From positions 21,158 through 85,157 of the forward strand of contig MZZL01000032.1 in NCBI GenBank assembly GCA_002749535.1: 64,000 bases of DNA. The letters are read 5' to 3'. This DNA comes from Apophysomyces variabilis (taxonomy: Eukaryota > Mucoromycota > Mucoromycetes > Mucorales > Mucoraceae). The notes beneath the pieces were generated by a model. The model was not told where the DNA came from. It made no database searches and saw nothing but the letters and a program-made list of their open reading frames with translations. Position 1 is the first letter of the stretch; each line of letters opens with the position of its first letter. Below are positions 24,801-36,671 of this stretch, in pieces. A program made the translations under genes and the position numbers.

Positions 24801-25737
24801 NNNNNNNNNNNNNNNNNNNATAGATGCTCCCATGGAGATGTTGGTTCAGGCAATTTTCCCAGCCAACTATGCGCCAATATTTTACCTTAAGAACAACTTC
24901 AACAAAATCCTCTTCAACACGTACCTCTCATATGCCAGAAACAATGAAATAGCTCAGTTATATGCCTCAGAAAGTTTTCGCCAATTTGTTTGGGATAACA
25001 TAACATTTGGTAGAACGCCAAATGATGTGATAGAGTTCACAGAATACCTTCTTTCAAGAGTCTCATCATCTATGCATTCGCTGTTTACATTCCTTAGCAC
25101 TCGGGTAAATGAGTGTACCAAAGACCATAATCACTGCACAACAATAGGGGAAGAGTTGCCACACTACCCCATTATCTATTTCAATCAGTATGATATCCGT
25201 TCCTGTAAGCACGATCCATCTTCCTTTTCATCTATGCTTCTCTTGACAATAACAAATGAGAAAACACGATCCTGTCCTACATGCAAAAAACTAGCAGTGA
25301 TACGCAAAAGAATTGACAGTTATCCCTCTTTCCTTCTACTATGTGATATGGCTAATCTCGAATAGCATTGCAAAACAGACCCCCTCTATATCCCTTATAA
25401 ACTCTCACTTAATGAAAATACTTATGAATTATGCAGCAAGATACATGCAACCTCCAAGTCTGGCGAGCATTTCTTCACAGAAGCTTCAATACCCAGTAGG
25501 ACAAGCCCATTCATAGCAAGAATCGACAACCTTATGAAAAATATGCAAATTATAACAATGAACATCAACCAATTCGAAGAAGTGCTATGCAAAAATACTG
25601 AAAACGCGCTGCTACTATGCTATAAGCGAACCTCTATGCCTATATATAAAGTACCTTCCAACATTGACCTTCCTGAACATGATGATCCTATATCTGAACA
25701 AGACATAGATATTGATTTATTTTTTTCTGATAGTTAA
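21803..25737 (+). pseudogene. MULE transposase fused to USP-like protease, copy B (decayed, gap inside)
   Basis: One frame runs from ATG 21803 through 23843 and, once the duplicated gap flanks are counted once, continues to 25737 (about 943 codons). Order: zinc region (MLTKTCMGSVQC, CLAGCNSC, HSHGSYEAKH), MULE core with catalytic Asp in LMDVTFKAF (22580), Asp in GVMMDFSEAQ (22784) and Glu in NAVESFHNQLY (23153), Lys-rich linker (23300-23520), then a USP-like domain. That domain has Cys box SNSCYIDAPMEML (Cys at 23708), a zinc pair CPTC (about 25275), His box KIHATSKSGEHFF (His at 25468) and closing strand ENALLLCYKR. All key residues of both enzymes are present, but stops at about 22332, 22653, 23077, 23208, 23278, 23530 and 25363 break it. 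A stop at 22653 matches Arg in copy A, so CGA to TGA is likely. Confidence 0.75.
23844..24819. other. Assembly gap (976 N) with duplicated flanks
   Basis: The 130 bases before the gap (23714-23843) repeat almost exactly after it (24820-24949), with one difference (AACGATGAA versus AACAATGAA). This is what two overlapping contig ends look like. The gap is probably not real sequence, or it joins two copies of the element. Confidence 0.85.
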
Positions 25738-26265
25738 AGTTTTTGATATATTAATTTTATTGTACTCCGTTAACATGCTAGAATTTTTAGCTAAAGAAAT
25801 GAGCAAGTAAAATAGAAAGCTTCATTTGTTCATAGAGTTATACGATCATAGTCCAAAAACAAACCAGTTCGTATAACTGATTACTCGATTTTCTGAGATA
25901 CAAGGTTACTGTGAAATTTCAAAAAAAGAAATACACTATATTACTATTTTGGTTACCTGTATATATAGCTATCTTATATGATTAAAACCATGTCTTTTCA
26001 AAGCGGCACGCTTGCTCATACAGCATATTACTTAACTAAAGTGAATATTGCAAGCTTACTTTACTTCCTTGAAGGTTATCTTTTATGTGACTCTAAAAGG
26101 ATACGTTTCTGTATTACCTATAGAATACTTTTCTATGCAACAAGGTACTTCCTGTGTAACAGAGGTACTATCTTGTGCAACAAGGTACTTCCTTGCATAA
26201 CAAAGGTACTTTATAGAAATTAGAGCAGCGGATGATAGCTTGTTTACTGGACAATCTACCGGACA
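25738..26265. other. 3' non-coding part of MULE-USP B
   Basis: AT-rich. From 26140 to 26215 there are short repeats of the type CAAGGTACTTCCTTG. No ORF with family resemblance. Confidence 0.45.
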
Positions 26266-26482
26266 TATGACTGAGGTACCTCTGTACAGGTACCTCTGTT
26301 TTATATGCTCTCATTGTGACACAGCCAAAAACTGCCCAAAATACCTTCATAGTATACTAATAGAGTGAAGTGCTGCATAAAAGCGTGAACTTACTTGTAG
26401 CAACTGAGCAGATAGGCGAAAGGTCAGTTTTGCAGTAATATTTTTTTAATTTTAAAAAGCAAGATTCAGCAGCAGTGGTGAG

Positions 26483-26658
26483 TGTCATATTCAACATAGA
26501 ATCTAATATGTACTGTGGCTTATATTCAAGCTCAACCCTAGTAAAAAGAGAGTAATTATCAAAACAAGAAGGGTTGTTCTTTTCACAAGAATAAATCAGA
26601 GTCTCATAGTACTTCTACGTCTGTTGCATATCTCTTAACACACCTCTTAAATACCACA
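26483..26658 (+). repeat. 5' LTR of the chromovirus
   Basis: Begins TGTCATATTC and ends ATACCACA; 176 bp. Preceded by GTGAG. The sequence just inside (TTTTTTACTGTGAATTC) is not an obvious tRNA primer site. Confidence 0.93.
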
Positions 26659-26694
26659 TTTTTTACTGTGAATTCTTAACCTACTTTTTCTGAC

Positions 26695-27999
26695 ATGTCT
26701 GCCAACAACGATTTTAACAACACCAATGTCATCTCTCTTGAAGACACCTTCATAAATGATGCTGAGCTTCAGCATCTCTTGGAAGACTTGACCAGTGAGC
26801 ATTTGTTCAGTGGCTCGCCATTGACAAGTGTGGTGCCCTCCCCCTCACCCAGTGATCAAGTGTTGGCTGCGGCTCTGGTGACCCCTTTGGTGCCTGGGGT
26901 AGCCCCCAATGGTGCTGCGTTCTCGAAGCATGGAGGTGGAGAGATGCAGGCTGTTTATGCCTATGAGAAGTTAAAGGCCAAGGCTGACACTGCCACCCAG
27001 GCTTTCTTGATTGCCACAGCCTCAGGTGCAGCCGAAGCAGAAACAGATGACCTGCTCAACAAAGCTGACCAGGCGCAGGTTAGGTTGGAAAAGAGTTGTA
27101 GACTCTTCAACAACATGTATCTCAGCTGTAAAGCTTTCCAGAAAATGGGCGACCCTGTTAAGGCGACCCCGCAAGAGAAGAAAGAGAAGCAGTCTGTTCT
27201 GAAGATGTTGCCTGCTTTGCAGATTGTAGGAGGTAAAAAGTGGGCACCTGGAACTGTGCATTCTTCAGCAAAGGCTTTTCTTAGAGACTTTGCCTACCAG
27301 TTGAAGGCTGATGGCCTGACACTAGATGAGAACTGGGAGCGTTTACTTGTTCTCTGTCTGAACGACACCCAGAAGATCTGGTTTGAGACGAAGTTGTCAG
27401 GTAAGAACTTGACGTGGCAGGAAGCTCACGATATTGTGGCAAACAAGTTCAACACCCCGTTGCATCAGCTTAAGCTGTATGCTCAAGTTATGCGCATGGT
27501 GCAAAAGCCCAATGAATCTCTGACGGCATATATTAACAACTTCCTAGAGAAGAAAATGGAAGCAGGTTGTGAGGAATCTCAAGCCCTGGTTGTTGCTTTC
27601 CTGTCCTCTCTCCTTCCCAAACACTGGGAAAATGCTTACTTGCTTATAGCAATGAAGTATAGGTCTCAATGCCCAACTGATGTCAATGCTGTCTGTGACC
27701 TCATCAAAGTGATGGCGTCTGACAATAAGTGCATCCGTGATTCTGACAATGAGGTGCATGAAGCCCATCCAACGAAAAAGCATCACAAACAAAAACAGTG
27801 TAGGCTGGATAGTAGATACCCTACCAACAACCATAGGGAAAGAAACGTGCAACATAGGCAGACCAGGTCAGTAGACTTGTGTCATTATTGTTCACGACCA
27901 CGTTGGCCTGGGCACACATGCCCAGAATACTGTGCTGCCAAGGGCAAAGGAAGAGAAGAGAAAACGGCTGATGCAAATGCCAACGCCAAACAATTCTGA
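26695..27999 (+). pseudogene. Chromovirus Gag region
   Basis: Open from ATG 26695, the first ATG after the LTR, to a TGA at 27997 (434 residues). The middle has the retrotransposon Gag capsid-like region (WERLLVLCLNDTQKIWFE, FNTPLHQLKLYAQVM, ESLTAYINNFLEKK). A basic stretch with HKQKQC follows, then a zinc knuckle-like CHYCSRPRWPGHTCPEYC, whose spacing departs from CX2CX4HX4C. The stop, a second at about 28056 and a third at about 28186 lie in frame with pol, so Gag was probably fused to Pol. Confidence 0.8.
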
Positions 28000-30900
28000 A
28001 AGAATTTTGTTACTCGTGCTGCCTGCATATACTGGAAAAAGGGAAGTACAAGCTCTTAGAAATACGATTGCAACAATCTGACCCTGTCTGATGATGAGAG
28101 CATGGAGACAGATGATCCCATGGATGCAGTGGACCCAGATGACCTGAGTAAGTCCAACTACTGCATTAGAGTGACAAAATCTGAATAAAGCATGTCTAAA
28201 TCGCATTTTGTACCTTTGACATTACAGAGTGAACAGTTAATGGGTTTCGTTGACACTGGTGCTAACTTTTCCTCCGTGGATACTTCCCTTTGCAAACAAT
28301 TTGCATGGAATATAAATAAACGAGAAGGCAGCATTGGCCTTGCAGCACATGGAATGACCACACAAAAGATAGGCACTACAGATAGAATAAGAATCTCTTA
28401 TAATGGCCACACTCTTTATTATGCTTTTGAAGTAATAGAGTTATCAGAGAGTACAAAGGTTTGCATAGGCACAGATTTGATGCCAAAAATGGGGATTGGT
28501 TTGACCGGTTTGGTGACATCATGGGAAAAACCTGCATCCAAAGAAGCAACAGTGGATGACACTCCACTACCTAATCACTCGCCTGCTGGAACCACCTCTG
28601 AACATGCAAAATTCATGGAAGCCATCCAACCATACATTGATCAAAATCAGAAGATTCCTAAAAACTCTTTCTGTACAATTCCAGAATCCATCATTACGTT
28701 GGACACACCAGAAGGGCAAACAGCCTATAGAAGGCAATATAACCTACCAGAGAAGGTTAAGCCCATTGTTCNTCAGAATCTATCATTACGTTGGACACAC
28801 TAGAAGGGCAAACAGCCTATAGAAGGCAATATAACCTACTAGAGAAGGTTAAGCCCATTGTTCATGAAACCGTACAAAAATGGCTTACAGATAGAATAAT
28901 CATGAAAGCACCAGTCAATACGGCATGGAACAGCCCCTTGACAGTTACACCTAAAAAGGATGCACAAGGTAACTATACCGCTGTACGACCATGTTTAGAT
29001 CCAAGACATATCAATAAGTTGTTGCCGGATAACAAGTACACTTTACCACTCATCAGAGATATATTTCATATGATTAAGGGTGCATCTATTTTCACAACAC
29101 TGGATTTACAAAGTGCGTTCCATCGATTTAAAATCGCGGATAAGGATCAGCACAAAACTGCATTCACGTCTGTGGATAGTATGCAGTACATGTTTAAGGG
29201 CTGTCTATTCGGCCTTAAACCTATATCATCCAAGTTTCAAAGAGTGATGGCTATCCTATTACACAAATTGCCCTTTGCAACGGCTTTTGTGGATGATATT
29301 GTTATATACTCCCATGGTATGGAGGAACACTTAAACCATGTACAACATGTGATCTCAAAGTTGACAGAGGTTAATCTAATCCTCAACCTGCAAAAGTGTT
29401 GTTTTGCATAGCAATCTGTTTATCTGTTGGGTTTTTGTGTTTCTAAGAGTAGCATATCATTAGATGCCAGAAAGGTCGCCAATGTGCAAGAATGGCCTAC
29501 ACCCCAAATGGGCAAAGATATTCAACGTTTCCTAGGAGTTATCAATTATTTTAGGGAACATATTCCCAACATCAGCCGATTGACGGCACCACTAGATCCA
29601 CTGCGTAACGTAGGAAATCTCAAAGGGCATTGGACTAAAGCGCAGGATAGAGCATTCAGAAACTTAAAGTACGTCCTAACACACGCCCCTATATTACACT
29701 ACCCAGACTTGTCCGCACCATTTTATGTTGCTACAGATGCATCCAATGTTGGCATAAGAGCTGTATTGTATCAGATGGATGGTGATGAAACGCACCATAT
29801 AGCCTTCATGGCACGATCTCTCTCTCCCTCTGAAAGGAGATATCCTACCACCAAACGTAAATTACTGGCTATAAAGTTCGCTTTGCAAAAATTCCACAAA
29901 TTTCTATAGGGCAATCACTTCATACTTTTTACTGATCACAAAGCCCTTACTTACATACATACACAAAAGGATGCAAACGCCATGATGCTGCATTGGTTAG
30001 ACATCATTCTAGAGTACAATTTCACCATTGTACATTTACCAGGCATAAACAATGTCCTGCCTGATAGTCTTTCACGACTTTTTCCTACAGACAAAGATCT
30101 AGAGGGGGATAATGAGCATGACATTGCCAATAACCCTGAAATAATCCAAAACCATAAAGCAACTACAAAGGTGGCAAATAACAGGAAAGCGCCAAATGAT
30201 GAAACAGAAAGAAAAGACCTACTCCAAAAAGCGCATTTATTCGGACACTTTGGCGCAGAAGCTATTGTAAAATCATTATACAATGATGGCATCCATTGGA
30301 CAAACATGATCCAAGATGTAGTAAAACTCGTTTCAGCATGCGTAGAATGCCAAAAGTTTAACATAGCAAAGAAAGGCTATCATCCTTTAAGACCTATACG
30401 CTCTGAGATACCAGGAGACCACTGGGCTCTAGACCTAGTGGGTCCCTTCACAACCTCTAATCAAGGAAATAACTACCTGTTGATCCTGATTAATATTTGC
30501 ATGCGTTTCTGCATATTATGTCCTATACTGAACAAACAAGTGGACACTATTGTCAAAGTGCTAGTGCAGATATTCTGTAACTTTGGGCTACCTCGTGTGC
30601 TTCAATCAGATAATGGCGGAGAGTTTGTAAATGATCTCATGAGCCGTTTCACTGAAGCATCAGGATTTGACCACTGATTGGTGGTACCTTACCATCCACG
30701 CGCCAATGGAGCTGCTGAAAGATGGGTAGAGACCAGTGTAACCGCCATTAAGAAAAGAATCAAAGGTGTAAAGAAAGATTGAGATATATATGTACCAAGT
30801 GTACAACTGGCAGTGAATGCAAAAGAATCCAAACGGCATAACTTACAGCCTTTTGCTTTAATGTTCGCATGACCATTGAACAAATTTGAGAACTACACCA

Positions 30901-31418
30901 AAGATAAGCTATGTCCACCAATGAGTACTGATGAACTGAAGAAGAGGTTGGAGCAAATGGCAAAAGTAGTTTTTCCAGCAATAAGTCAAAAGGTGCAGAC
31001 GTTGACAGATGCACAAAAGCAGAAGTTTAACAGCAAACATGCGCTGGTTAAATTCCCACCAGGAAGTCACGTTATGGTAAAAGCAATCTAACTCGGCAAA
31101 TTAGACCTGATCTATAACAGTCCATATACAGTAGTTAGAGAAACTAAGGGTAGATCATACATCTTAAAAGATGAGGATAGTGACTTAACTTCTAAAGAAT
31201 ACCCTCCATCAGCTCTAAAGGCAATCACAATAGATGAAACTGTGCCTGAAGATGAGATATATAAGGTTGAAGCCATTGTAAATCACAAAAAGGAAAATGG
31301 ACAATACCTATATAAAGTAAGATGGAGAGGTTATGAAAAAGAGCATGATATGTGGGAGCCAGCAAGTCATTTTTCAGACCGCAAGATCATCTTCAGGTAC
31401 TGGGAACGTCAAGGATAA
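28000..31418 (+). pseudogene. Chromovirus Pol: protease, RT, RNase H, integrase, chromodomain
   Basis: Protease FVDTGANFSS (28245-28275); reverse transcriptase with TTLDLQSAFHRF and FVDDIVIYSH (29287); RNase H with YVATDASNVG and TDHKALTYIH; integrase HHCC zinc site (HLFGHFGAEA, CVECQKFN) and core DLVGPF, QSDNGGEFVN, NGAAERWVE. It ends in a chromodomain (KVEAIVNHKKENGQYLYKV, YEKEHDMWEP) at 31263-31410. Breaks: the 92-bp duplication at 28682-28863 shifts frame, and stops at about 29409, 29907, 30675, 30781, 30870 and 31089. At three of these the sister remnant at 46.6-48 kb still has the sense codon (Arg, Trp, Arg). The chromodomain would target silent chromatin. Confidence 0.9.
28682..28863. 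repeat. Short tandem duplication with an N at the join (probable assembly join)
   Basis: About 90 bases (28682-28771) recur at 28774-28863, with an N at 28772. The copies differ at three sites, each CCA in the first and CTA in the second. The offset of 92 breaks the pol frame, and counting the segment once restores it. Confidence 0.8.
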
Positions 31419-31539
31419 ACTTCAAACGCTGATAATGTCCAAAGAAGTATTCAAGCTCCGATATTATCAAAGAAGAGAACCAAAAGAGCAAGAAACAAAT
31501 GAAGGCTTTTAGATGGTTATCCAACCTAGAGGGGGATAA

Positions 31540-31715
31540 TGTCATATTCAACATAGAATCTAATATGTACTGTGGCTTATATTCAAGCTCAACCCTAGTA
31601 AAAAGAGAGTAATTATCAAAACAAGAAGGGTTGTTCTTTTCATAAGAATAAATCAGAGTCTCACAATACTTCTACATCTGTTGCATATCTCTTAACATAC
31701 CTCTTAAATACCACA
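31540..31715 (+). repeat. 3' LTR of the chromovirus
   Basis: 176 bp, starts TGTCATATTC directly after the polypurine tract, ends ACCACA, followed by GTGAG. Differs from the 5' LTR at five positions, all C/T or G/A. Confidence 0.93.
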
Positions 31716-32397
31716 GTGAGTTTACTTGAAGATGATTGGTATATATCCAACTTGTTCATTATTGCATTGTAAGCAGGGATGACAGCATTAATTGTTGGAT
31801 ACTTCAATGCAGATAAAAATGTTGTTATTTTTTAAAAAATCTTTAAAATGGGATGGTTAAACAATTGTCAAATGTAGAAATACTTGTACTTACAGAAAAT
31901 AAGTCTGAAAAGTTGGCCAACAAGTCTCATTCACAGTCACTTAGTTAGAACATATCCATTGTTCTTTTTTTAGTAGTCATTAGAATTATTAATAGCATTT
32001 TTAACTTGATGGCATTGTCAATCATCTCTACAGTTGAGTTCTATTATGTCTTGCAGTCAAGAGTGAGTTGAATAGATAGACAGTTTAGAGTAGCTTTGAT
32101 ATAGGGATTTGCCTCGGACACTCCCCTTAGGCACTCCTCCTCCAAATTATTTGAGCGCTGTTATGATAAAGTGGACACTGCTTGATATATAAGCCAGTAA
32201 GAATATCAAGAAATAACAGAGGAATAAAGCATAAGTAGCATCCAAACAACTAATAAAGTGCCAGAGACATTAATAGGCTATACAAAGTATAAAACATTTA
32301 CATGCTAATCTATATAATAGTCTAACTAACAACGTTATATAAAATAAAGAGAGGCTATGCATAAGAACTTTATTTAAGAAGTTATTCAAGATATGAA

Positions 32398-32520
32398 GAG
32401 GGAGTGCCCGAGAAGGTAGTGTGTGAGAAAGGGAATGCCCCAGAAGATAGTGTGTGAGAGAGGGAGTGCCCTAGAAGGTAGTGTATGAGAGAGAGAGTGC
32501 CCCAGAATTTATTAGAGTGT
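32398..32520. repeat. Tandem repeat of about 33 bp inside the MULE-OTU 1 left end
   Basis: Three to four units of the form GAGTGCCC-AGAAGGTAGTGTGTGAGAGAG follow the left inverted repeat. The right end has only one trace of it (GGGCACTCC, AGGCACTCCC). Confidence 0.75.
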
Positions 32521-33475
32521 ATAATAGACTGCCTACCTTTCATTGGAGCTTTGGGAATAGGATTATCCCAGAAAGTAGTAGATCTCTAATAGTCAGATGC
32601 CCCAGACATCACTACAATGTCTAGAACTAAAGTATGTAAAAAATTAAAAGGTTCAGTTAGGTTTGATAATATAATAGATCCAGTACAAAACAAAACCTAA
32701 ATTAAAGCTGCTTACTTTGCAAATGTTGCCTACCAAGTAGATCATATTTTCAATAGCAGCTTTAAGTATATATTTAATTTAGACTTAGGTTTTCATTCAG
32801 TAATCGTAACTAATTACAGGTGTACTTGTAAATAGCATGATTAATTTTCTACGTCAAGTAAAACCAATAAGCAGCAAATAAATCGGTGATAATCTTTTCA
32901 GTTAATGTAACTAATACAATATAATAAGCGGCACTCAAAAAAAAGATACCTACACAATGGGGAAAACTTTAAAAAAAAGAGAAAAAGAAAAGGCATTGTC
33001 CAAAGTTTTGGGAATATCTAGAGTTAGTGCCATATGATATATAAACTAGCAAAGAAAAAAAGGAAACAAACAAAGTCTAACTTTAGAATGCATGCAAAGA
33101 TTGGTTATTTATACAATGACATGAGCAAAGGTCTGTAAGAGAAAGAAAAAAGGACAAATGTCTATCTTAGCATCAAAAAGCTTTGTTATAATAAGTAGTG
33201 AAAATCACAAACTACACGCATACATAATAAAGCCACTTCTAGCTGAAATCAAATACTATATACCATATAACCCTATAAAAAATCCCAAGTTGATCAGATC
33301 ACTTATTGATCTGTAGCAGGCATTGTGTATAAATATAGGGGCAATGTTCAGCTAACTGGTCTTTGCAATTCTTATTATAAACTTATTTGATGTAAGTAAC
33401 TGCTATACGTTTATTGGGAAGGAACTAATGCCGTGTAATGTTTTATATGCTTTCAGATTATTTCCTGCTATTAAG
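32521..33475. other. 5' non-coding part of MULE-OTU 1
   Basis: AT-rich leader between the inverted repeat and the first ATG. No ORF with family resemblance. A TATAAATA at about 33330 could serve as a TATA box for the gene starting at 33476. Confidence 0.4.
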
Positions 33476-36400
33476 ATGCTTGATTTGATCAATACTGTCT
33501 ATAACACCAAAGCTGAAGTTCTTACAGCCGCCTAAGAAAAGGCAAAGGAGCATGGATTTGCTGTTGTGACCAAGAGAAGCAATGACAAGTCCATTTACAT
33601 CAAGTGTGTTCATAGTGGAAACTATAAGAACTGCCATGATATTACTGAAGAAGACCAGAAGCTCAATCAATCTACTGTCAGATGCGATTGTCCCTGGCAA
33701 ATGCGCGCATCATTTACCAAGCCTTTGCAAAAATGGGTGGTATGTTTTATTGAGCAGCCAGATATTCACAATCATGACATGGCTAAGGATGTCAGAATCT
33801 ATCATCAGCATTGCGTTGCTACTGATGAAATGCAAGAGAGAATGGTGTCTATGACCAAAAATGAGAACAGGCTGGCAAAGATATATGAAAAGATTCGAGG
33901 TGATGATGGCCAGCCAGTATTGAATATGAAAGATATATATACTTTCAGACAAAAAATTTTTGCACAAGACTGTAATGGCCAATTCAGCAAGTTGTTTACT
34001 TTTTTGATCAAGTATAATTACATAGTTTAGTACAATTTGGCAGATGATGAGAAGACGTTAGATGCAATATTTATTAGCTATGCAAACGCTATCTAAAAGG
34101 CACGCTGCTTTCCTGAGGTGGTTTTGATCAATGCTACATACAATACCAGTTCCACCAAGATGCCCCTCATTAACATAGTTGGAATCAGCAATCTAGGGTC
34201 TAAAAAGCTGCGAACATTTCTCATTGCCTCTGCACTGGTGACAAATGAAAAATGAGAGTTATATGTATACATTGCTCAGCAAATGCAATCTGTGATCTAG
34301 CAATTAGAAAATCCAAGACTCTTTGTAACTGATAATGAAAAGGCATTGATCGGCACGCTCAAGGAGACATTTCCTACTTCAAACCATATACTCTGCACAT
34401 AGATATAAAAATGTACTTAAAAGATCGGTTTAAGAGCAGTTTTAAAGATGATAGCAAGGAGTCAAAAGAATTGGAAGCTGCTATTAATACGATGCTATAC
34501 ACGCGCACAGATGAGAAATTTACAAAAGTGGAGGATAACTACCATAGTTTGGCAAAGAAAGCAGCTAAAATTCAAGTTGACAATGACAATGATAAAAAAA
34601 GAAAAAGGCAAAAGAAGAACCAGGGAAAGATGAGTAAGAAGCAGAAGCAAGCAGAGTTTAAAATCAGCAATGATAATTGTACAACAGATCCAGAGATAGT
34701 AGAAGACATTCAAGACAAAAGAAAGGAGAAAATAAAAAAAGAAGAGCGCAAAAAAGCCATTGCCAAGAAAGAAAAAACCATCCTTGATTATCTTGACAGG
34801 TATGGAACAAATTTTTTTGCTGTATCATTACTGCTTATTAACATAACAATTATTGTTAGTATACTATTGTATAAGAAAAAGTGGGCAGGACCAGAAGCTA
34901 AGAAATATCTGCATTTGGGAGCAAGAATGACACAGCGTGCTGAGAGTACACATTGGCGTATCAAAGAAACATTATAGACTACTAGAAACCTGCTAAAAAC
35001 ATTTAATGCGATCAATATCTGGATGTGCAAAATGGTATATAGCATTTTTTCTAATAAATATAGTGCAAAACTTAGTATTAATTATAACAAATTTCATGCT
35101 TTTAGGCTGAACAAGAGTGATGCAAATTTTTCACTAAAAAGCACAAGATGCCAGTTATTGATGAAGTACACCAAGAAGCGCTTAAACCTTTGCTAGGAAA
35201 CATATCTTTCTTTGCAATTAACGTTGTAAAAAGACAACTTCAAAGGTTGCAGAAGGCCCAATCAAAGAATAAGGGAAGTTCTTATTCAAACCAGGAATCT
35301 TGTTTATGTTCAAAGCCTATCAACTATGGTTTACCTTGTCAACATATGCTCCCAGCAGCAGGGGCCATCCCTCTTGATCTTATTCCTGCTAGATAGCATT
35401 TATCAACTTCTAAATGTAAGTTCATTTGTTAAACATAAACAGGGCTATTTAATGATTAATAATACCTACATAGTTACCACACTGCCACTGACGTCAAAGT
35501 CCTCAGATATGGACATATAAGAAGAATGTTCTGCGTTGCTATATGATATTAAAAAGCTTCTTCAAGAAGCAGAAACCAATCAACAACGTCTAAATCTGGT
35601 TTCTTAACTAAGGTCATTTATGAAAACTACATTGAAGTCTACTGCTTTGTCAAATATCACTCTCCTTATGGTAAAACCTAAAGGACATCCAAAATCAACC
35701 AAAGGAAAGAGAAAGGCTTCAAAATTTAAAGATACAGCTAAAAAAGCAGAGAAAGAAAAGAAGAAAAAGAAGAAGGAGAAGAGAGAGACAAACAAGCATA
35801 CATCAGATGATACAGAGTCAGCAAGAGGAGAAACAATAGAAGCAGACAAGGAAGATGATCTATTTATACTTCTAGCAAAATGAGATCTTGAAGACAAATA
35901 CATAGAGGAATCTAGGCATAAAAGGTTAGGAAGACTTCATTTCCAGTATTTCATATTAACCATAGGCTCAATAGAAGCAAGGTCAACCTGCCAGTCAAAA
36001 CTATTCACTTTAAGGTAAACTTATCCATACCAATAGAGTACTACAATGGTACAATTGATGTCAAATCAGATAGTTGGTGTGGCTTCCAAACAATTATTTT
36101 GTTAGCAAAGGGTAACAAGGATGAATTTCCTGCAGTGAAAGCAGACATGATCAGAATGTTGGATAAGTATGCTGACATTTACAGAAAGATTTTTAACTAT
36201 GATATAGATGAGTTGCAAACCATTATTTCCTATAGAATCACTTTCCAGGAGCCATATCCACTATACCCAATGGAATATTGGTTTATATCACTATATTGTG
36301 TACAAATTGCTGCAGACATATATAAAATACTAATCGCTCTTTACTCAGATGATGAAAGCAGAAATGCAGCAAGAGACTTGATATATCAGCCATTGCTTTA

Positions 36401-36671
36401 CATGCCGCATATGCACCCCAAAAAAGGATCAAGACCAATTCTATACATTATATATCATGTCAGTAACTGTCATTGGGCAACCATCAAACTTAAAAGGAGT
36501 ATAAAGATGATATGGCCGATAGTTGATCATTTTTGTGAAGAGGCCATTAAGCAGCTAAATCCAAAAAATCCCATAAGAACATTTTGGAGATATCTCTCTA
36601 TTCAAAAAAAGAAAAAAACAGATCAAGCTGTAGTAAATAGTAATAAATATATAGAAATTATTGAAGATTAA
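33476..36671 (+). pseudogene. FAR1-type MULE transposase with SWIM finger and OTU-like domain (decayed)
   Basis: From ATG 33476: FAR1/WRKY-GCM-type DNA-binding region (HGFAVVTKRSNDKSIYIKC, RCDCPWQMRAS, HNHDM), then MULE core (VVLINATYNTSSTKMPLINI, with Asn where the first catalytic Asp is expected; LFVTDNEKALIG; MTQRAESTHWRIKE). A SWIM-type Cys/His motif follows (SCLCSKPINYGLPCQHML), then a Lys-rich linker (KGHPKSTKGKRK) and an OTU-like cysteine protease domain with Cys in SDSWCGFQT (36078) and His in SNCHWATIKL (36471). Stops and at least one frame change interrupt it (for example about 33533, 34027, 34095, 34253). FAR1-SWIM-OTU architecture is known for MULEs; OTU proteases cleave ubiquitin-like conjugates. 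Confidence 0.75.

Larger units (their letters stand above)
21648..26304 (+). mobile_element. Mutator-like element with USP-like domain, copy B (MULE-USP B)
   Basis: Inverted ends: left 21648 AAAACTGAGGTACCTCTGTG and, on the other strand from 26304, AAAACAGAGGTACCTGTACA, both followed by a second GAGGTACCTCA copy and then TCA. GGTACC is shared with copy A. No clear target duplication. One long decayed gene fills 21803-25737. True length is about 1.1 kb shorter than shown if the N gap is an assembly artefact. Confidence 0.65.
26483..31715 (+). mobile_element. Chromovirus (Ty3/Gypsy LTR retrotransposon with chromodomain)
   Basis: LTRs at 26483-26658 and 31540-31715 (176 bp each, TG..CA ends) are flanked by the 5-bp duplication GTGAG (26478-26482 and 31716-31720). 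A polypurine tract AGAGGGGGATAA abuts the 3' LTR. Gag, protease, RT, RNase H, integrase and chromodomain follow in the Ty3/Gypsy order. The two LTRs differ at five sites, all transitions. Gag and pol share one frame, so the ancestor was probably a single-polyprotein element. Now broken by stops. Confidence 0.93.

Noticed and set aside
23588..24890. Long ORFs across the N gap on both strands
   Set aside because: Ns are read as open codons; the real content is the MULE-USP B gene with duplicated gap flanks.
12675..25737. MULE C-terminal domain as Ulp1/C48 or OTU protease
   Set aside because: Ulp1 enzymes have His before Cys, but here the Cys box comes first. OTU has a D-x-x-C box and HW-type His motif, as in the other MULEs, whereas here NSCYIDAP, CPTC and GEHFF fit C19 better.
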